The notes beneath the pieces are model-generated. The model saw only the letters and a list, made by a program, of their open reading frames with translations. It did not search any database and had not been told where the DNA came from. The position numbers and the translations under genes are program-made. Below, piece after piece: positions 10,322 through 21,841 of a DNA stretch of 64,000 nucleotides. Where the stretch lies: positions 28,013,334-28,077,333 of the forward strand of contig NW_024037074.1 in NCBI RefSeq assembly GCF_015706575.1. Reading direction: 5' to 3'. The DNA is from Patiria miniata. Its lineage: Eukaryota > Echinodermata > Asteroidea > Valvatida > Asterinidae. Within the stretch, counting starts at the first letter, position 1, and each line of letters begins with the position of its first letter.

Positions 10322-12715
10322 TAAGTAGTAGTAGGCATCCGTCCGTCAATACTGATGATGGACTGCGCCCGGGGGTTGTTGTCTTTTTTTGCAGCGGCGG
10401 CTGTGGCTGAGTAGTCCAATACTTGCATGACAGTCTCTGGCGCAGTTAGCGTAGACGAAGGGAGAGGAGGCTAAAACAGGGGTGGGGGTGCTACTCGCAA
10501 TTTCCTCCTCTGCCTCTTCTCCTGCAGCAAGGAGGTGCGCCTCTCCTCAGCGCGCTGGACCCCTGCGGCAATTGTCTGCCTCCAAGCACTGCGATCCTGG
10601 GCAGCTTCCTCCCAATTGTTCGTGTCTATGACAGTCTGCCTTATTTCGCGTGTACACACGTCCTTGACGCATAGGCTCGGACGACCAATTGGCCTGGAGC
10701 CTGACGAAAGCTCGCCATACAGGATGGCCTTTGGGAGACAACTGGAGTCCATCCTACTCAACACTGCGAACATGCTGGTGGAGTGGGCACGTTCTGTGCA
10801 CGGGACTTTCTCCTGCCATGTGATGCGGCGTCCTGCCATGTGATGTGGCGTAGGCAGCGAAGGTGGAAGCTGTTCAGCCGTTTTTCTTGTCTGGTGTAGG
10901 TGGTCCAGGCCTCACTGCTGTATAGCAGAGTGCTGATGACGCATGTTTGGTAGACCTGGAGTTTTGTGCACACAGTTAGGCTCTTGTTAGACCACACTCT
11001 TTGCCGGCCTGGCCATCACTGCTGCGGCCCTGACAAGACGGTTGCTCAGTTCTGCGTCAAGTGACAGGTTGTTGGAGACTGTTGTTCCGTGGTGCGTGAA
11101 GGTGCTCACACAGTCTAGAGTCTTGTTGTCAATAGAGATGGACGGTGAGGTTTCGACTTCATGGCCCATGACATGGGTCTTCTTAATACTGATGGTGAGA
11201 GCGAACTCCTTGCGAACCAACTGCTGGAGCCCTGTCTCTGTGTGGGATGCTAGAGCTGCATCATCTGCAAATACCATTGCCCTCAGGAGTACACTTGTCA
11301 CTTTGGTCTTGGACCTCAGACGGGCAAGGTTGAAGAGTTTGCCATCAGCTCTTGAGTGTAGGTAGACGCCTTCAGGGGATGAGCGAAATGTTAACGACAG
11401 CAGGAGAAAGAAGAACATTCCGAAGAGGGTCGGTGCAAGATCACATCCCTGCTTCACTCCCCTGCAGATTGGGAAGGTCTCTAAAGTTTCTCCATCACAA
11501 CAGACTGAGCCCTGCATGTTGTTGTGAAAAGATGTCACGATGCTGAGAAGTTTTGAAGGTCAACCGATCTTTGCAAGCAGCTTGAAGAGACCATTTCTGC
11601 TAACAAGGTCGAAGGCCTTCGTGAGGTCGAAGAAAGCGAGATACAGGGGTCTCCTCTGTTCATGACATTTTGCCTGCAGTTGTCGAAGGGTGCAGATCAT
11701 GTCCACCCTGGATTTTGATGCCCTGAAGCCACACTGTGACTCAGGGTAGACGCGATCCGCCAGAAGCTGGAGCCTGATGAGGGCAATGCGTGCGAAGACC
11801 TTCCACACAGTGCTGAGTAGAGTGATACCCCGGTAGTTGTTGCAGTCGCTGCGGTCACCCTTGTTCTTGTACAGCGTGACGATTTTGGCGTCACGCATGT
11901 CCTGGGGACGGCTCCTACATTCTATCAAAGGCAGAGGAAGTCGTGAAGATATGGCAACAGCTTTGGTTTCCCAAGTTGGATGATGTCAGGTGTTATCCCA
12001 TCAGCACCCGGGGCCTTGCCGCAAGCGAGTCTGTCAATGACTTTGCTGAGCTCCTCATGCGTAGGGTCTTTGTCAAGCTCCTCCATCATCGGCAGGCTTC
12101 AGAGCATCCTCTGACACTGTGTTTTCTGTGGCATATAACTCCAAGTAGTGCTCAGCCCACCTTTCCATCTGTTTGCTGCTGTCGGTGATGACTTCACCGC
12201 ACTTGGATTTGAGAGGCGCCATTTTGTTATGGAGGGACCTGTGGCTTGCTTGATCAACTCATACATGCCCCTGATGTCACATGTGTCGGACGCGGCTTGT
12301 ATGCTGGAGGAGAGTTTGAGCCAGTAGTTGATTGCGCAGCGTCGTGCTGTTTGCTGAGCCTTGCCCCTGGCTTTTCTAAGGGCTTAAGGTTCCTCGTCAA
12401 TGAATTGTCTTTGTACTTGAGGAAGGCGGTGCGCTTGGCCTCGATAACTGGCTCGTAGAACTTGTCTTTTGTCTCGGGGGAGAGCAGAGGGTTCGGCGTA
12501 AATGCTCAGCAGATTGGCTGGTCCACTGCTGGCGGATGTACGGTTGGCAAAGATGCGTTCGGAGCCTCCTGTCGGTGGTACAGTTGTAGCGATCAGGGTG
12601 TTTTCACTGAAAAGCCAACGCCGTGTTCTCGGGTCTCTTCTGCGCTTTTGCCATGTCAGAACAAAGTGTATTTTTTCTCCTTAAGGGAACCCCAGTCAGC
12701 AAACCGTGTCGCTTA
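10322..12715 (-). mobile_element. Decayed 5'-truncated LINE (non-LTR retrotransposon)
   Basis: Minus-strand frames read, in order, a pre-RT piece (PLKSKCGEVITDSSKQ near 12200), GKAPGADGIT near 12010, the RT core with NNYRGITLLS, SQCGFRASKSRVD and FFDLTKAFD (11560-11928), then RGVKQGC and the catalytic FADDAAL (10987-11538). After these come the C-terminal LLYSSEAWTTY region (10758-10997) and a GRPIGRPSLCVKDV tail (10471-10839). The pieces lie in at least three frames. No apurinic endonuclease domain is seen, so it is 5'-truncated. It resembles the invertebrate RTs often mislabelled craniofacial development protein 2; clade not assigned. It sits antisense in intron 1 of copy 2 and has no counterpart in unit 3. 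Confidence 0.85.
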
Positions 12716-13481
12716 AATTGCTAAATAAATTGTTAACTTCTGATATGCACGTTTCATGTTTCCTTCCCTGACATTTTATATTTTCTTTGTACGTTCCTTT
12801 ATACAATTGTATCAAAACCTTATGTAATTTTATACTTTGTTTTAACACTGCCACATACTATCTTCAAGGGCGGATCCAGAGAGTTTATTGCCGGGGGCAA
12901 AGTTACCCCTTACCTAAATTGCCTACTTTTTTAGGAGTTAAGTGAAGATGTCCTTAAATATTTTGATCAATTGCTAAATTCAACTGGGTTTGAAAATGTT
13001 TGCGCGTTTATATTCGAATGTTAATGAAAATGTTCGAATATTGAACGGGCAAGTTGTGCAATTGGACGGGAAAAAAAGCTATTTGAATGAAGAATTTGCT
13101 GTTTTAAAAACTCACATTATGCTTTCAAAAACTCTTCAATCGCTTGATAGTTCCTTAAAATGCATATATTTGGGGGAGGAAGGAATTTTAATTTTAATGA
13201 ATGTGTTTGAATAAATTGAATGGTGATTTCAGGCAGCATTTAGTAACCCCAGAAATTTCACATAGCCACATTAAAGCATGTTGTTTTTTCTGGAGGTATT
13301 CGGGCAGGAAAATCTGGTCAAATAATAATTTGTCCATTATTTACAAGTTTGTAATTGTTCCTGTTTTCGAATGATGATTTAAAAAAAAAAAAACTCACAG
13401 TATAATTCAAACCAATAATAACATTAGTTCATTCCTTACTCAAGTATAAACGTTACCAGTTTTCTTTGTTCATTTTTTCAG
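12716..13481 (+). repeat. Intron 1 of copy 2, last part: ~0.8-1 kb intronic repeat
   Basis: This block recurs at about 24890-25884, 35473-36300, 37290-38330, 53130-53760 and 54245-55100. Shared words include CTGATATGCA, ATCTTCAAGGGC and AAATTGGACGG. Around 12990-13214 it keeps a short protein-like frame with VQLDGKKSYLNEEFAVLK, echoed but broken in the other copies. No known domain recognised. Confidence 0.55.
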
Positions 13482-13549
13482 CCTACACTGAACTCCTTGT
13501 GATCTCTTCTTGGACCTGATCTTGAAGATTTCAAGAGCAAACCATCAAG
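13482..13549 (+). other. 5'UTR exon 2 of C1q copy 2
   Basis: Flanked by CATTTTTTCAG and a GTCGGTATG donor. The 68 nt block is kept in unit 3 (25885-25952) and unit 4 (38331-38395), with flanking introns more diverged. It has no ATG. It closes the upstream ORF at a TGA ending at 13519. The exon ends CAAG, so splicing to the coding exon puts A at -3 of the main ATG, a good start context. Confidence 0.6.
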
Positions 13550-13883
13550 GTCGGTATGATGATGTTTAATTGATTCTATCATGACCGTGGAAAGAGCGTG
13601 CCGTCACATCAGAAAAATAATGTAATTCGGTCTCCTTTCCAAACTTTTATCGGCGGGCAAAACAATAATACTAACAAGTGTGGATTGCCCGTAGTTGCCA
13701 TGGCAACATATTTAAAAAAGAACCCACCTTTTTATTTACATATTATCCCCTTGCTCTCGGATAGGCCACCGCCGACACTTTCTTTGAAAAATGATTCCTC
13801 CAAATTATGTCTCGCACACAAATTCTTCATTTTATGTAGTGATTTTGTTTGAAATTTTAGGCCCTGTATTGTTTTCCTTTCAG

Positions 13884-14711
13884 ATGAAGATCTGCGTGGC
13901 CACCATTCTGTCAATCGCCCTCCTTCTGGGTAACCCTGTCAAGCTCAGAGCTTCCGTTACTGGGCTGGTTCCCTCGGATGGTGAAGGCCCTACGTCTCAG
14001 GTGTGTCAGCAGTGCTGCCAGGGACCTGCTGCAATACCCGGCATACCAGGTCTGCCTGGCCCAGGAGGACCGATGGGGCCGTACGGTCAGCCGGGGTCAA
14101 AGGGCGATGCAGGTCAGCAAGGTGAGATTGGCCCTATTGGACCTATGAGTGAGCGGGGAGCACCTGGGAACACTGGGTCTAAAGGTGATGATGGGATTGG
14201 TCTGCCTGGCAAGATAGGTCCCAGAGGTATACCAGGTATCGTTGGAAGAATCGGGGAAACTGGTGTCAAAGGTCAGAAGGGTGAGCCAGGTGAGACACCA
14301 GACGACTCCAACCAGCGGGTGGCATTCACCGTGGTGAGGACGAGCAGCTCGGTTGATTCTACGAGTCACGACACCCGTTTGCCCTTCCAGCAGACCGAGA
14401 CGCTTCTGCCGGGTACCAGCTTCGATCTCGAGACCGGTACGTTCACAAGTAGTGTGCCAGGCACCTACGTATTTACGTTTTCTGTTCTTAAGTACGGTAA
14501 CAGCGGTTACCTTTACATCAATCTTGTTAAAAACAACCACAAGGTGATCACTACCTATGGTGAATCAAATCAACGTGGTCAGTTGTCCGGTAGCGCGGTG
14601 CTGGTCCTGCAGCGAGGAGACACGGTGTATCTGACTATGTACGGTAGGGTGTATAGTAGTTCCTCGTTTAACTACACCTCATTCAGTGGCTGCCTTCTTT
14701 ACTCCGATTGA
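13884..14711 (+). CDS. Collagen-C1q secreted protein, copy 2 (275 aa)
   Basis: Probable secreted C1q-domain recognition protein. A signal peptide spans about residues 1-23 ([16 protein letters not shown]). A short linker with Cys41, Cys44 and Cys45, likely interchain disulfides, leads into a Gly-X-Y collagen stalk at about 53-136 with one imperfection at Gly104-Ile-Gly106. The C1q jelly-roll covers about 146-275, with SVPGTYVFTF and RGDTVYLTM. Known C1q proteins trimerise through stalk and head and bind microbial or self surfaces. Start chosen at 13884 because ATG follows CTTTCAG directly. Oddities: the FTC cysteine kept in all other copies is Ser189 here, while the final strand reads SGCLL (Cys270) instead of SGFLL, so one head cysteine has moved. 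An NYT glycosylation sequon lies near the C-terminus. Only this copy has these. Confidence 0.93.
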   Translation: MKICVATILSIALLLGNPVKLRASVTGLVPSDGEGPTSQVCQQCCQGPAAIPGIPGLPGPGGPMGPYGQPGSKGDAGQQGEIGPIGPMSERGAPGNTGSKGDDGIGLPGKIGPRGIPGIVGRIGETGVKGQKGEPGETPDDSNQRVAFTVVRTSSSVDSTSHDTRLPFQQTETLLPGTSFDLETGTFTSSVPGTYVFTFSVLKYGNSGYLYINLVKNNHKVITTYGESNQRGQLSGSAVLVLQRGDTVYLTMYGRVYSSSSFNYTSFSGCLLYSD

Positions 14712-15041
14712 ATTGATAAATAATCACCACGCATGAAAAAAACAGTGGCGGGTTATTTTGCCAAAAAAAAAACATAATGAATTACAGATATGATGTTAAA
14801 TATTTTTATTTTAACAATGACAACTAGAATTTGGCGTTTATTGAATATCAAAACGCGGAGTGGTCTGGCAGACACCTTTTTTTCATTAAACATTGCCCAG
14901 TTGAGTTGTGAATAATTTAATTTCAGAATAAAGGATTACCAAAATATAACCTTTCCACTACCACCAATTATTTTGTTAAAATTCACATTTAAGTGCAAGT
15001 ATACATTTTGTGTACACGTAGAGGCTTTTTTTCCGGTTTGA

Positions 15042-15785
15042 TGACGTCATCGTCAATAAAAAAAGGGAAATTGAATACTGATTTAGTTCAGAGATGATAC
15101 ATGTCCATTATGAAGTTTAAATAACATACGAAATATGGAAAATCTAAGTGTATGTATTAATAGCACCTCACTTCCGGTTTGATGACGTCACAACATTCAA
15201 GATCCAAAGGTCAACATTGTAACGGATATCATTATTTGGGCTATGAACAAAGTCATAAGACAGGGATCAAATGAAAGCATTAAATAAAAAATGATCTTTT
15301 TTTCAAATGCTCCCTACAGTTTAACTTCCGGTCTGATGACGTCATAATTTTGAAACGTTGCAAAGTAGTATGTAGTTGAATAAAAATATAACAAGGAAGA
15401 TTAGGTTAAATTTGGACGGATCTTTTATTAATCTAAAAAAGGAAACCTTATTTGATGTACCGCTAGAGGGCGCCCTGGTAGATGATGACGTCATAGTGTT
15501 GTTTTTATGTCCTTTATTCCTTTCGAAACACTTCCATGATTTATTTGCTTTTAGAAAAAAAAAACCGCTTTCGAGTTATATTCCATTTTTATTGCACTTC
15601 CGGTAACAACGGAAGTGACGGTTAAGCGGTTTTGTGCCCGGGAATAGGAGTTGTTGCCCGAGGCATCATTTACAACCTCACGAAAAATGATCACAATACT
15701 TCATTTAGTTCTAATGAGATAGCTGAAACTATTTTCTCAAATTTTGGAACTTGAATTACTTGTGATTTGACACCTGATGACGTCA
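15042..15785. promoter_or_regulatory. Cluster of five CRE palindromes downstream of copy 2
   Basis: TGACGTCA occurs at 15042, 15183, 15337, 15486 and 15778. Four match positions in the copy 1 cluster; the one at 15183 is intact here where copy 1 has a degenerate form, and the last copy 1 site is degenerate here (TGAAGTCA near 16109). Downstream of copy 5 I see only one perfect palindrome (58703), and none in the flanks of copies 3 and 4. Confidence 0.45.
15460..15474 (+). promoter_or_regulatory. CTCF-like motif downstream of copy 2
   Basis: Same 15-mer as at 4949 (CCGCTAGAGGGCGCC), kept while bases around it vary. Motif evidence only. Confidence 0.4.
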
Positions 15786-18489
15786 TGATGACCTTAGATT
15801 TTATTAACATTTCGGACGGGTGTTCAAGTTCATACCAGGTTTTATCATAATCCCGTAAATTGTTTGGGATTAATTCGGTTCGTTTTGAATTTGAGGCTTC
15901 TGTCTGAATTTTAAATTCACCTAACTTTCACCTTCCGGCTGACCTGGAAGTAACGGTCAAGAGAGTTCACGTACACGACAAATCACTTTCATCAAATAAT
16001 GGTCCATCTAATTACAAGTATGAACACGATTGATTATTTTGTTCGAGAGTTAAAAGTGAAAGACGTTGGTCATTTTTTCAACGAAAACTCGCTTGTAATT
16101 TGACACCCGATGAAGTCATCATAACATTAGATTTATATGCACCACTCGGGATAAGGGTCGATATAAGTTGAAAGTTCGTACCATTGGCCGTTGAGGAGAA
16201 AATCCCACGGATATGTTGAAAAACTAACAAAACATCTTGAAATTAACCCATACGGGACAGGAAGCCAATTTAGTTCCCGAGGCATATAGATGAATGTCTG
16301 CGTGACGATCTATCCTTCTTGAGATATCCCGTCGGGCAGCAGCATTATAAATATGTTGTCATTTCTTACGCTGGTTATCGTATGAACCAAAATAGAAAAT
16401 AATCTGTTACAATAATCTAATCGAGAATTAACAATTGCATGTTTAAAAAAAAAATATTGTATTTGTTTTCATTTGCACTGCGTAGTTCTGTATAGGCAAT
16501 GGATTTACACTTTTGAGTACTTGTAATTGAGCTATCCGTAGAAGAGTATTGAGGAATATCAAACAAGTGTCTTTTAAAAATGTCGGCAACAATTAGGTTT
16601 GTATCCACTTTGGAATGAAATATTGTTAATAGAGTTTTAATAACAAAGTGAACAAATAAAATATTGAAGAAAATTTGTTATTTGTTCACTTTGTTATGTG
16701 AACATGGATAATAAGTACATGTAATAACAATTGCAAAAGGTACATTGTTTCTGCACCGGCTGGGCTATTTTTAGGTGGATTGAGACTCTCTCCGCTATCA
16801 GTTATTAATCCTCGGAAGGATTGTGTTTCTTGCTGAAAAAGCTTTGAATTTGAATTGCACCACAGAAGCGAATGTATTATGTATAAATGGGTGACGTTAC
16901 AAACCTTTGTCCTATTATGAACCACGGCCTGTATCGAAGCATGGGCGTTGCCAGGAGTTTTTCTAGTGGGGGGCAAAACATTTTCCCCCAAATCCTGTAT
17001 TTCTCAACATATTCTCGATTTATCATTTTTTGATGAGGGCAGGGACATTTTGCCCCGCCCCAACCCATTAAATGTACACCAATATGACAAAGCGCCCCCT
17101 TGCTTCCCCCCCCACCTTGCAACGCCCATGTAGTGTAGCCCTATGTAATATACAATGCGTTGTTTTTTTACATTAAAGTTTAGTTAAATCTCGAACAGGC
17201 TTTGAGTTTGAACTGCATTGTTGCTATAATATTATTATTTTTTGGAGTGGATCATGATTTAATGTCACTTTATGCAAATATTTGGCTATTTCCGATTCTG
17301 CTTTTTAGATGTTTGTGCACCCAATTTTTACAATCAAAATATAGAATTATTAAAGAAAAGCGATGACTGTATTGTTTTTTAACGTTTCGCAGATTTTTGG
17401 AAAGTTTAAAAAGAGAACAATACGAACAAGTATGAGAACCAAACATTCCTTTATGTTTTCAATTGTTGCAGTGTTCACGAAATTACAACTTTATAGATAG
17501 CTCAAATTTGTACTGCAGTTTAGGCATTTATTGCTGTTATTTGTTTAATAAAGACCTCTTTGATAATATAAATTTATCAGTATTTAAAAACAAAAATGTT
17601 AAATTGATAATTAGGTTATTTTGTTGAGACGTGTCCCGTCATTAAATTGCAACGACTACAAAGAAGTACAATAGGCGGGGTTTGCATGGGCATCGCGAGA
17701 TGGGGGGGGGGCGCAAGGGGGGAACGCCCCTCCCCCCTGGATTAGCCCAAAAAAAGGAGAGAAAAAGGAAAAGAAAAAGAGGCGCGAAGGCATAGTGGTG
17801 TAAATGTAATGGGGGGCGGGCTAAGTGTCCCTGCCCCTTCTAAAACTGATAAATCGAGAATGTGTTCAGAAATACAGGCCTCTGAAATAGGCTTCGTAAC
17901 TCGGTATTTTAGAGAGTGTTTTTTTTTACATATTACTTTGTGGCCTGACATTTGTGGTCCCAGCCTCCGATTTTAGACTCGAAAATAAAAGAAATTGAAA
18001 CCGGTCTACCAGCTGCAGTGTAGCCAGAGTTCCCACCATGGGGAGGGGGATGGGGGAGCTGCACGTTGCTACATTTGGAAGAGGGTGGTCAATTTCTGTT
18101 TAACCTAATAACCATGGTAATTTATAGGACGTACACATTTTTGGAGAGGGTGGGGGCTGCAGGAGACATTTTTCTGTGGGGGCGTGGACCCCTGGCTACG
18201 CCACCGTCTACTGCAGGAGGGCGGATTTGATATATTTTCACTCCGAATTTAAAAAGGTAGAAAAAAATAGTTTACAAGATCTACGATAGACGACACGATT
18301 GTTGCAAAATCAATTTACTCATCCTCTTCCTCTTGACGAAAATATTAATGGAAAGGAGAAGAACAACACCCTAGCACTAAATGAGCACATCTCCGCCTCA
18401 GCATGAATTTGGTTCGGGATCCACCATTGTGGATAGGAGGGGGGGGGGGGATGATGGAGACGGGGTTCCTAGGGGGATTCGTGCTTGGC

Positions 18490-19340
18490 TTGGAGATCAG
18501 GCCATTAAATGTTTTGCTAGGGGGAAGTCTGTTGTACACGGTTTGATCGAAACAGTTGGGTGAGTTTGGGATTGGGTTTGCTTGAGCGAGTGTCAAAATT
18601 GGGGTTAGCATATTTCTGTGTTTGGTTTTGGTATAGGCTGGGTTCAATAAGGGGAGGTGGGAGGCCTCAATAAGCGGGGAGGGGGTTCTGCATTTTAAAG
18701 GTCGATTGCATGCCTAGAATTTTGCATGGCCGTGCTCGCGTTTGACTAGTGGATGGGGATAGATGATTGGTTATAATAAAGTTGCCTTTGGGATCGGCTG
18801 GGATGCGCAAAATAAGTATATTTTCACCGTTAGAGGGCGGCAATTGTACATAGATTGGATATTGCACACACAGTATATTCAAGTTCTCAGTGCGCTTTTT
18901 TTTCCAAGCTAAATTTATTTCATCTTCCTTTTTCTATCATAAATATAGACTGCATAACCTGATTGGTTAGATTAGACGAGGGTCAAGATCGGGAATGGCC
19001 TAATTAGGTGGTTTTTTTTGTATAGTTTGGGCTCAATAAGTGGAGGTGGGAGGGCCTCAATTAGGGGGGGGGGGTCTGCAGGTGCAAGGTCGATTGCATG
19101 CCAAGAAATTGCCGAGCCGAGCGCACGTTTGACTAGTGGATGGGGATAGACATGGTTATAATTAAGTTGCCTTTGGGAACGGCTGGGTTCTGCAAAATAA
19201 ATATACTTCACCGTAAGAGGGCGGCAACTGTACATGGACTGGATATTATGCACACAATAAATTAAAGTTCTTATTACCTTTTCTTTTCAAGCTAGATTAT
19301 TACGCCTTCGTTTTTCAATCAAAAATGTAGACTGCATAAC
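18490..19340. repeat. Two tandem ~400 bp repeats upstream of promoter 3
   Basis: Same pair as at 7060-7910, in the same order and spacing, so the tandem doubling predates the split of units 2 and 3. Confidence 0.75.
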
Positions 19341-19514
19341 CTGACTGCAAAATACTAGCCACCAAATGCGTGGCTCCATTAAATAACACGAAGCGCAAAA
19401 CAGACACTGATTGAATCACGTATGGCCGATGAACGTCATTATTCTATCCACCAATCGGAGTTAGTCAGCCAACAAGTCGGTGACCGCAAGTGAGTGGTCT
19501 GTGATTGACAGGTG

Positions 19515-19785
19515 CCAATCACATTCCACGTGTTTGAATGTATCACCGACATCCATACAGTCATTCCTCCAATTAGATGCGTCTATTTGAGTGTCGGTGA
19601 TACAAGCTTTGGGTTTAACCTGTGGCAATGTAACACATCATTTCCGTCTCATTAATATGAAGCGAGTCAGTGATTTAATGATTGACAGCGCGCAGGGGGC
19701 CAATCACAAACCGGGCTTGCAAGTTCCTCAGTCACTGCTCGGGAAATCGACGTCAATATTTAAGTCACAAGCTGCAGGCTCACTC
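19515..19785 (+). promoter_or_regulatory. Promoter of C1q copy 3
   Basis: Near copy of promoter 2. CCAAT at 19515-19519, E-box CACGTG at 19527-19532, second CCAAT at 19700-19704 and TATTTAAG at 19757-19764, giving a predicted start near 19786. Confidence 0.6.
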
Positions 19786-19865
19786 CTCACAACGACCGCA
19801 GCTCATGTCCACGTTCAGACGACAACCCGAGAGAACTGTTTGCAAGATCGAACAAGAATTGCACA
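19786..19865 (+). other. 5'UTR exon 1 of C1q copy 3
   Basis: Ends CACA, then GTGAGTG. The upstream ORF ATG is at 19805 and reads MSTFRRQPERTVCKIEQELH. After splicing to exon 2 it continues KYSELLLISYWT and stops, the same length as in copy 2 despite several substitutions. Confidence 0.6.
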
Positions 19866-21837
19866 GTGAGTGTTGGAAACAATCTTTACGATAATTCTGC
19901 TAACTTTAGTATTGATCTTTTGTGATATTTGACATTGACACAAATTTGTTTATAGCCAAAACGGCGAGATATAAATATTTCCCACCATGATGATCCCGTT
20001 TCCATACGGTAACTCGATAACTTATCGATAGGTGCTTAAATAATCATCAGATATTATAATGTATATACTATAGCTGAATAAGCTCTTAGTCTGAACTGTT
20101 GCTGCAGATTCATTCCAACATTTTGTGAGGCCAAAGTTTCAGGCAATAAATGTTAAGAGCAAATAATCAGGGTTTTCATTTTATTTGTTCTGAGTAAGGA
20201 ATTCTTGTATGATAGTATTATCGCTGCTACTTCCATGGTGCACTCTCAACAAACATTTGTCCAAAATTCTGACTGATTTCTCTTGCTCTTGAAAATTCAC
20301 TTGAATTGTTGTCACTACCAATAGCACACTAAATTTTATAGTTTTTATTGCCATTCAGGTTCGCCACATTTCTAGTCATACCTGGCTGAAGGTTTTCAAG
20401 ACCGTATTACATAAAATTGCATATTGTTCACGCACTTACACAATATTTTAGATGATCAATTAAAACGTTTTGGGTTAAAAGAAAGAAATATTGCGAGAGC
20501 TCGACACTTGACTCATAATATCGGTTTGACCATTCACCCCCTTAATTTTCTTGCTAGTTTTCCCTGTTAATTGTATCAAACATAAAATCCCGATGCGATG
20601 CGCTCACCTTTTTTTCCGGCAATCACTCTAACTAATTCAGGATTAAGGGTTGTTGCGGAAGTTGGCCACGGAAGAACGTATAAAGGAAATCGGGACATCT
20701 CAAACATCCTGTCCTATGTTGTGTTATTTAAAATTGGGATATTCTCAATACCCTCTGTGTTTTGTCTTTAAACTGTGTCATTTCACTAGTTCACATGTAC
20801 TGCGCCATTCCGGTTTGATCACTATACACGTATAGGCCTGAGCGTTACTTTTCAGCATTGCGTGATAAAAGTGTCACTGGTCAGAATAGACTAGAGGGCG
20901 CACATACGAACGGACCGGACCATGATCATACTTTATTCAAGTTCAAATTGCTTTATGTAGCTGGATTCATTTCGAGGAATCATGTAAAGCGTTGATGTTT
21001 GTACAAATTATTCGGGCCGTCTGATCTGCTGTACGACTTCAACGTCTGAAGCACCAGCTTTCAGATGAATTCAGCCATGTTTGCATGCGGGGTTCTACTG
21101 AGAATGTCACTTAGATTCTGTAAAAAAAAAAATTGGAGAAAAGCAATATATTCAGTATTTAAGGTTTCCAATATTGGAACAGATTTTCTTAAACCTTAAA
21201 GATTTTCCTAGACACATTCATGGTTGACAAACAGATGGTGGCTGATGTGATTTCCCACCACCGGGGAAACAATTCTTTTTGTAATGACTGTAACTTAACT
21301 GCGGTGGTCCACCTGTAATATTTCCGCCACTATACTTCACTGCTATGAGATCGGTTCCCATATCAATGCAGAAAATAACTCAATAACTCATTTTCAAATA
21401 AAAGTGGTATTATTTTCCGTCAGCAATCTGCTCACCTGTTGATGATTTCTTATGTGATAAAATTCAAGAACATTACATCAAGTGAGTAGTTCTTATATTG
21501 TACATTTTCTCTCAATTTGGTATTTTGGCGGAAGATTATGTTTGTTTATGCACCGATAACGTTTCGGTCACCATTATCAACAGAAAACGTCATTCGATTC
21601 AAAACAAAGGTGCGAACTTGATATTTAAAGAAGTGAGGGATCCCCTCCTGTCGTTCTCAGACATGCAATTTCGTATATGAAGCGAGTCAATTTAGATTTT
21701 GCATCTTTCTTTTAGAAAGGCAGATTACTCGACATATCGTGACCGGGTTCTCCGGGAAAAAATAGTTTCATTTTTGTGTATGCCTACATACAATTTACAA
21801 ACTAAATAGATACAGACACCAAAGATTGAAGACTGCA
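19866..21837 (+). other. Intron 1 of copy 3, before the MITE
   Basis: No gene is seen. It follows unit 2 closely until about 21640 (the GGATCCCCTCC segment) and then differs. The unit 2 LINE is absent. Confidence 0.6.
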
Positions 21838-21841
21838 TTAA

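Larger units (their letters stand above)
14712..18480. other. 3' flank of copy 2 and spacer to unit 3
   Basis: No gene is seen. 14712-16200 mirrors the flank of copy 1. A further segment (16250-16400, words GACGATCTATCCTTC and GGGCAGCAGCATT) recurs after copies 3, 4 and 5 near 27550, 43020 and 59350. G-rich dispersed repeats lie at 16940-17130 and 17690-17830. 17150-18080 matches 5860-6900. Confidence 0.6.

Noticed and set aside
10322-12715. Host craniofacial development protein-like gene
   Set aside because: RT motifs (FADD, GVKQGC), frame breaks and antisense intronic position show a decayed LINE.
14097-14540. 147-residue antisense frame over copy 2, with similar ones at 26681-27043, 40560-40907 and 57060-57473
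   Set aside because: They mirror the C1q codons and have no domain, start signal or splice context of their own; composition explains them.
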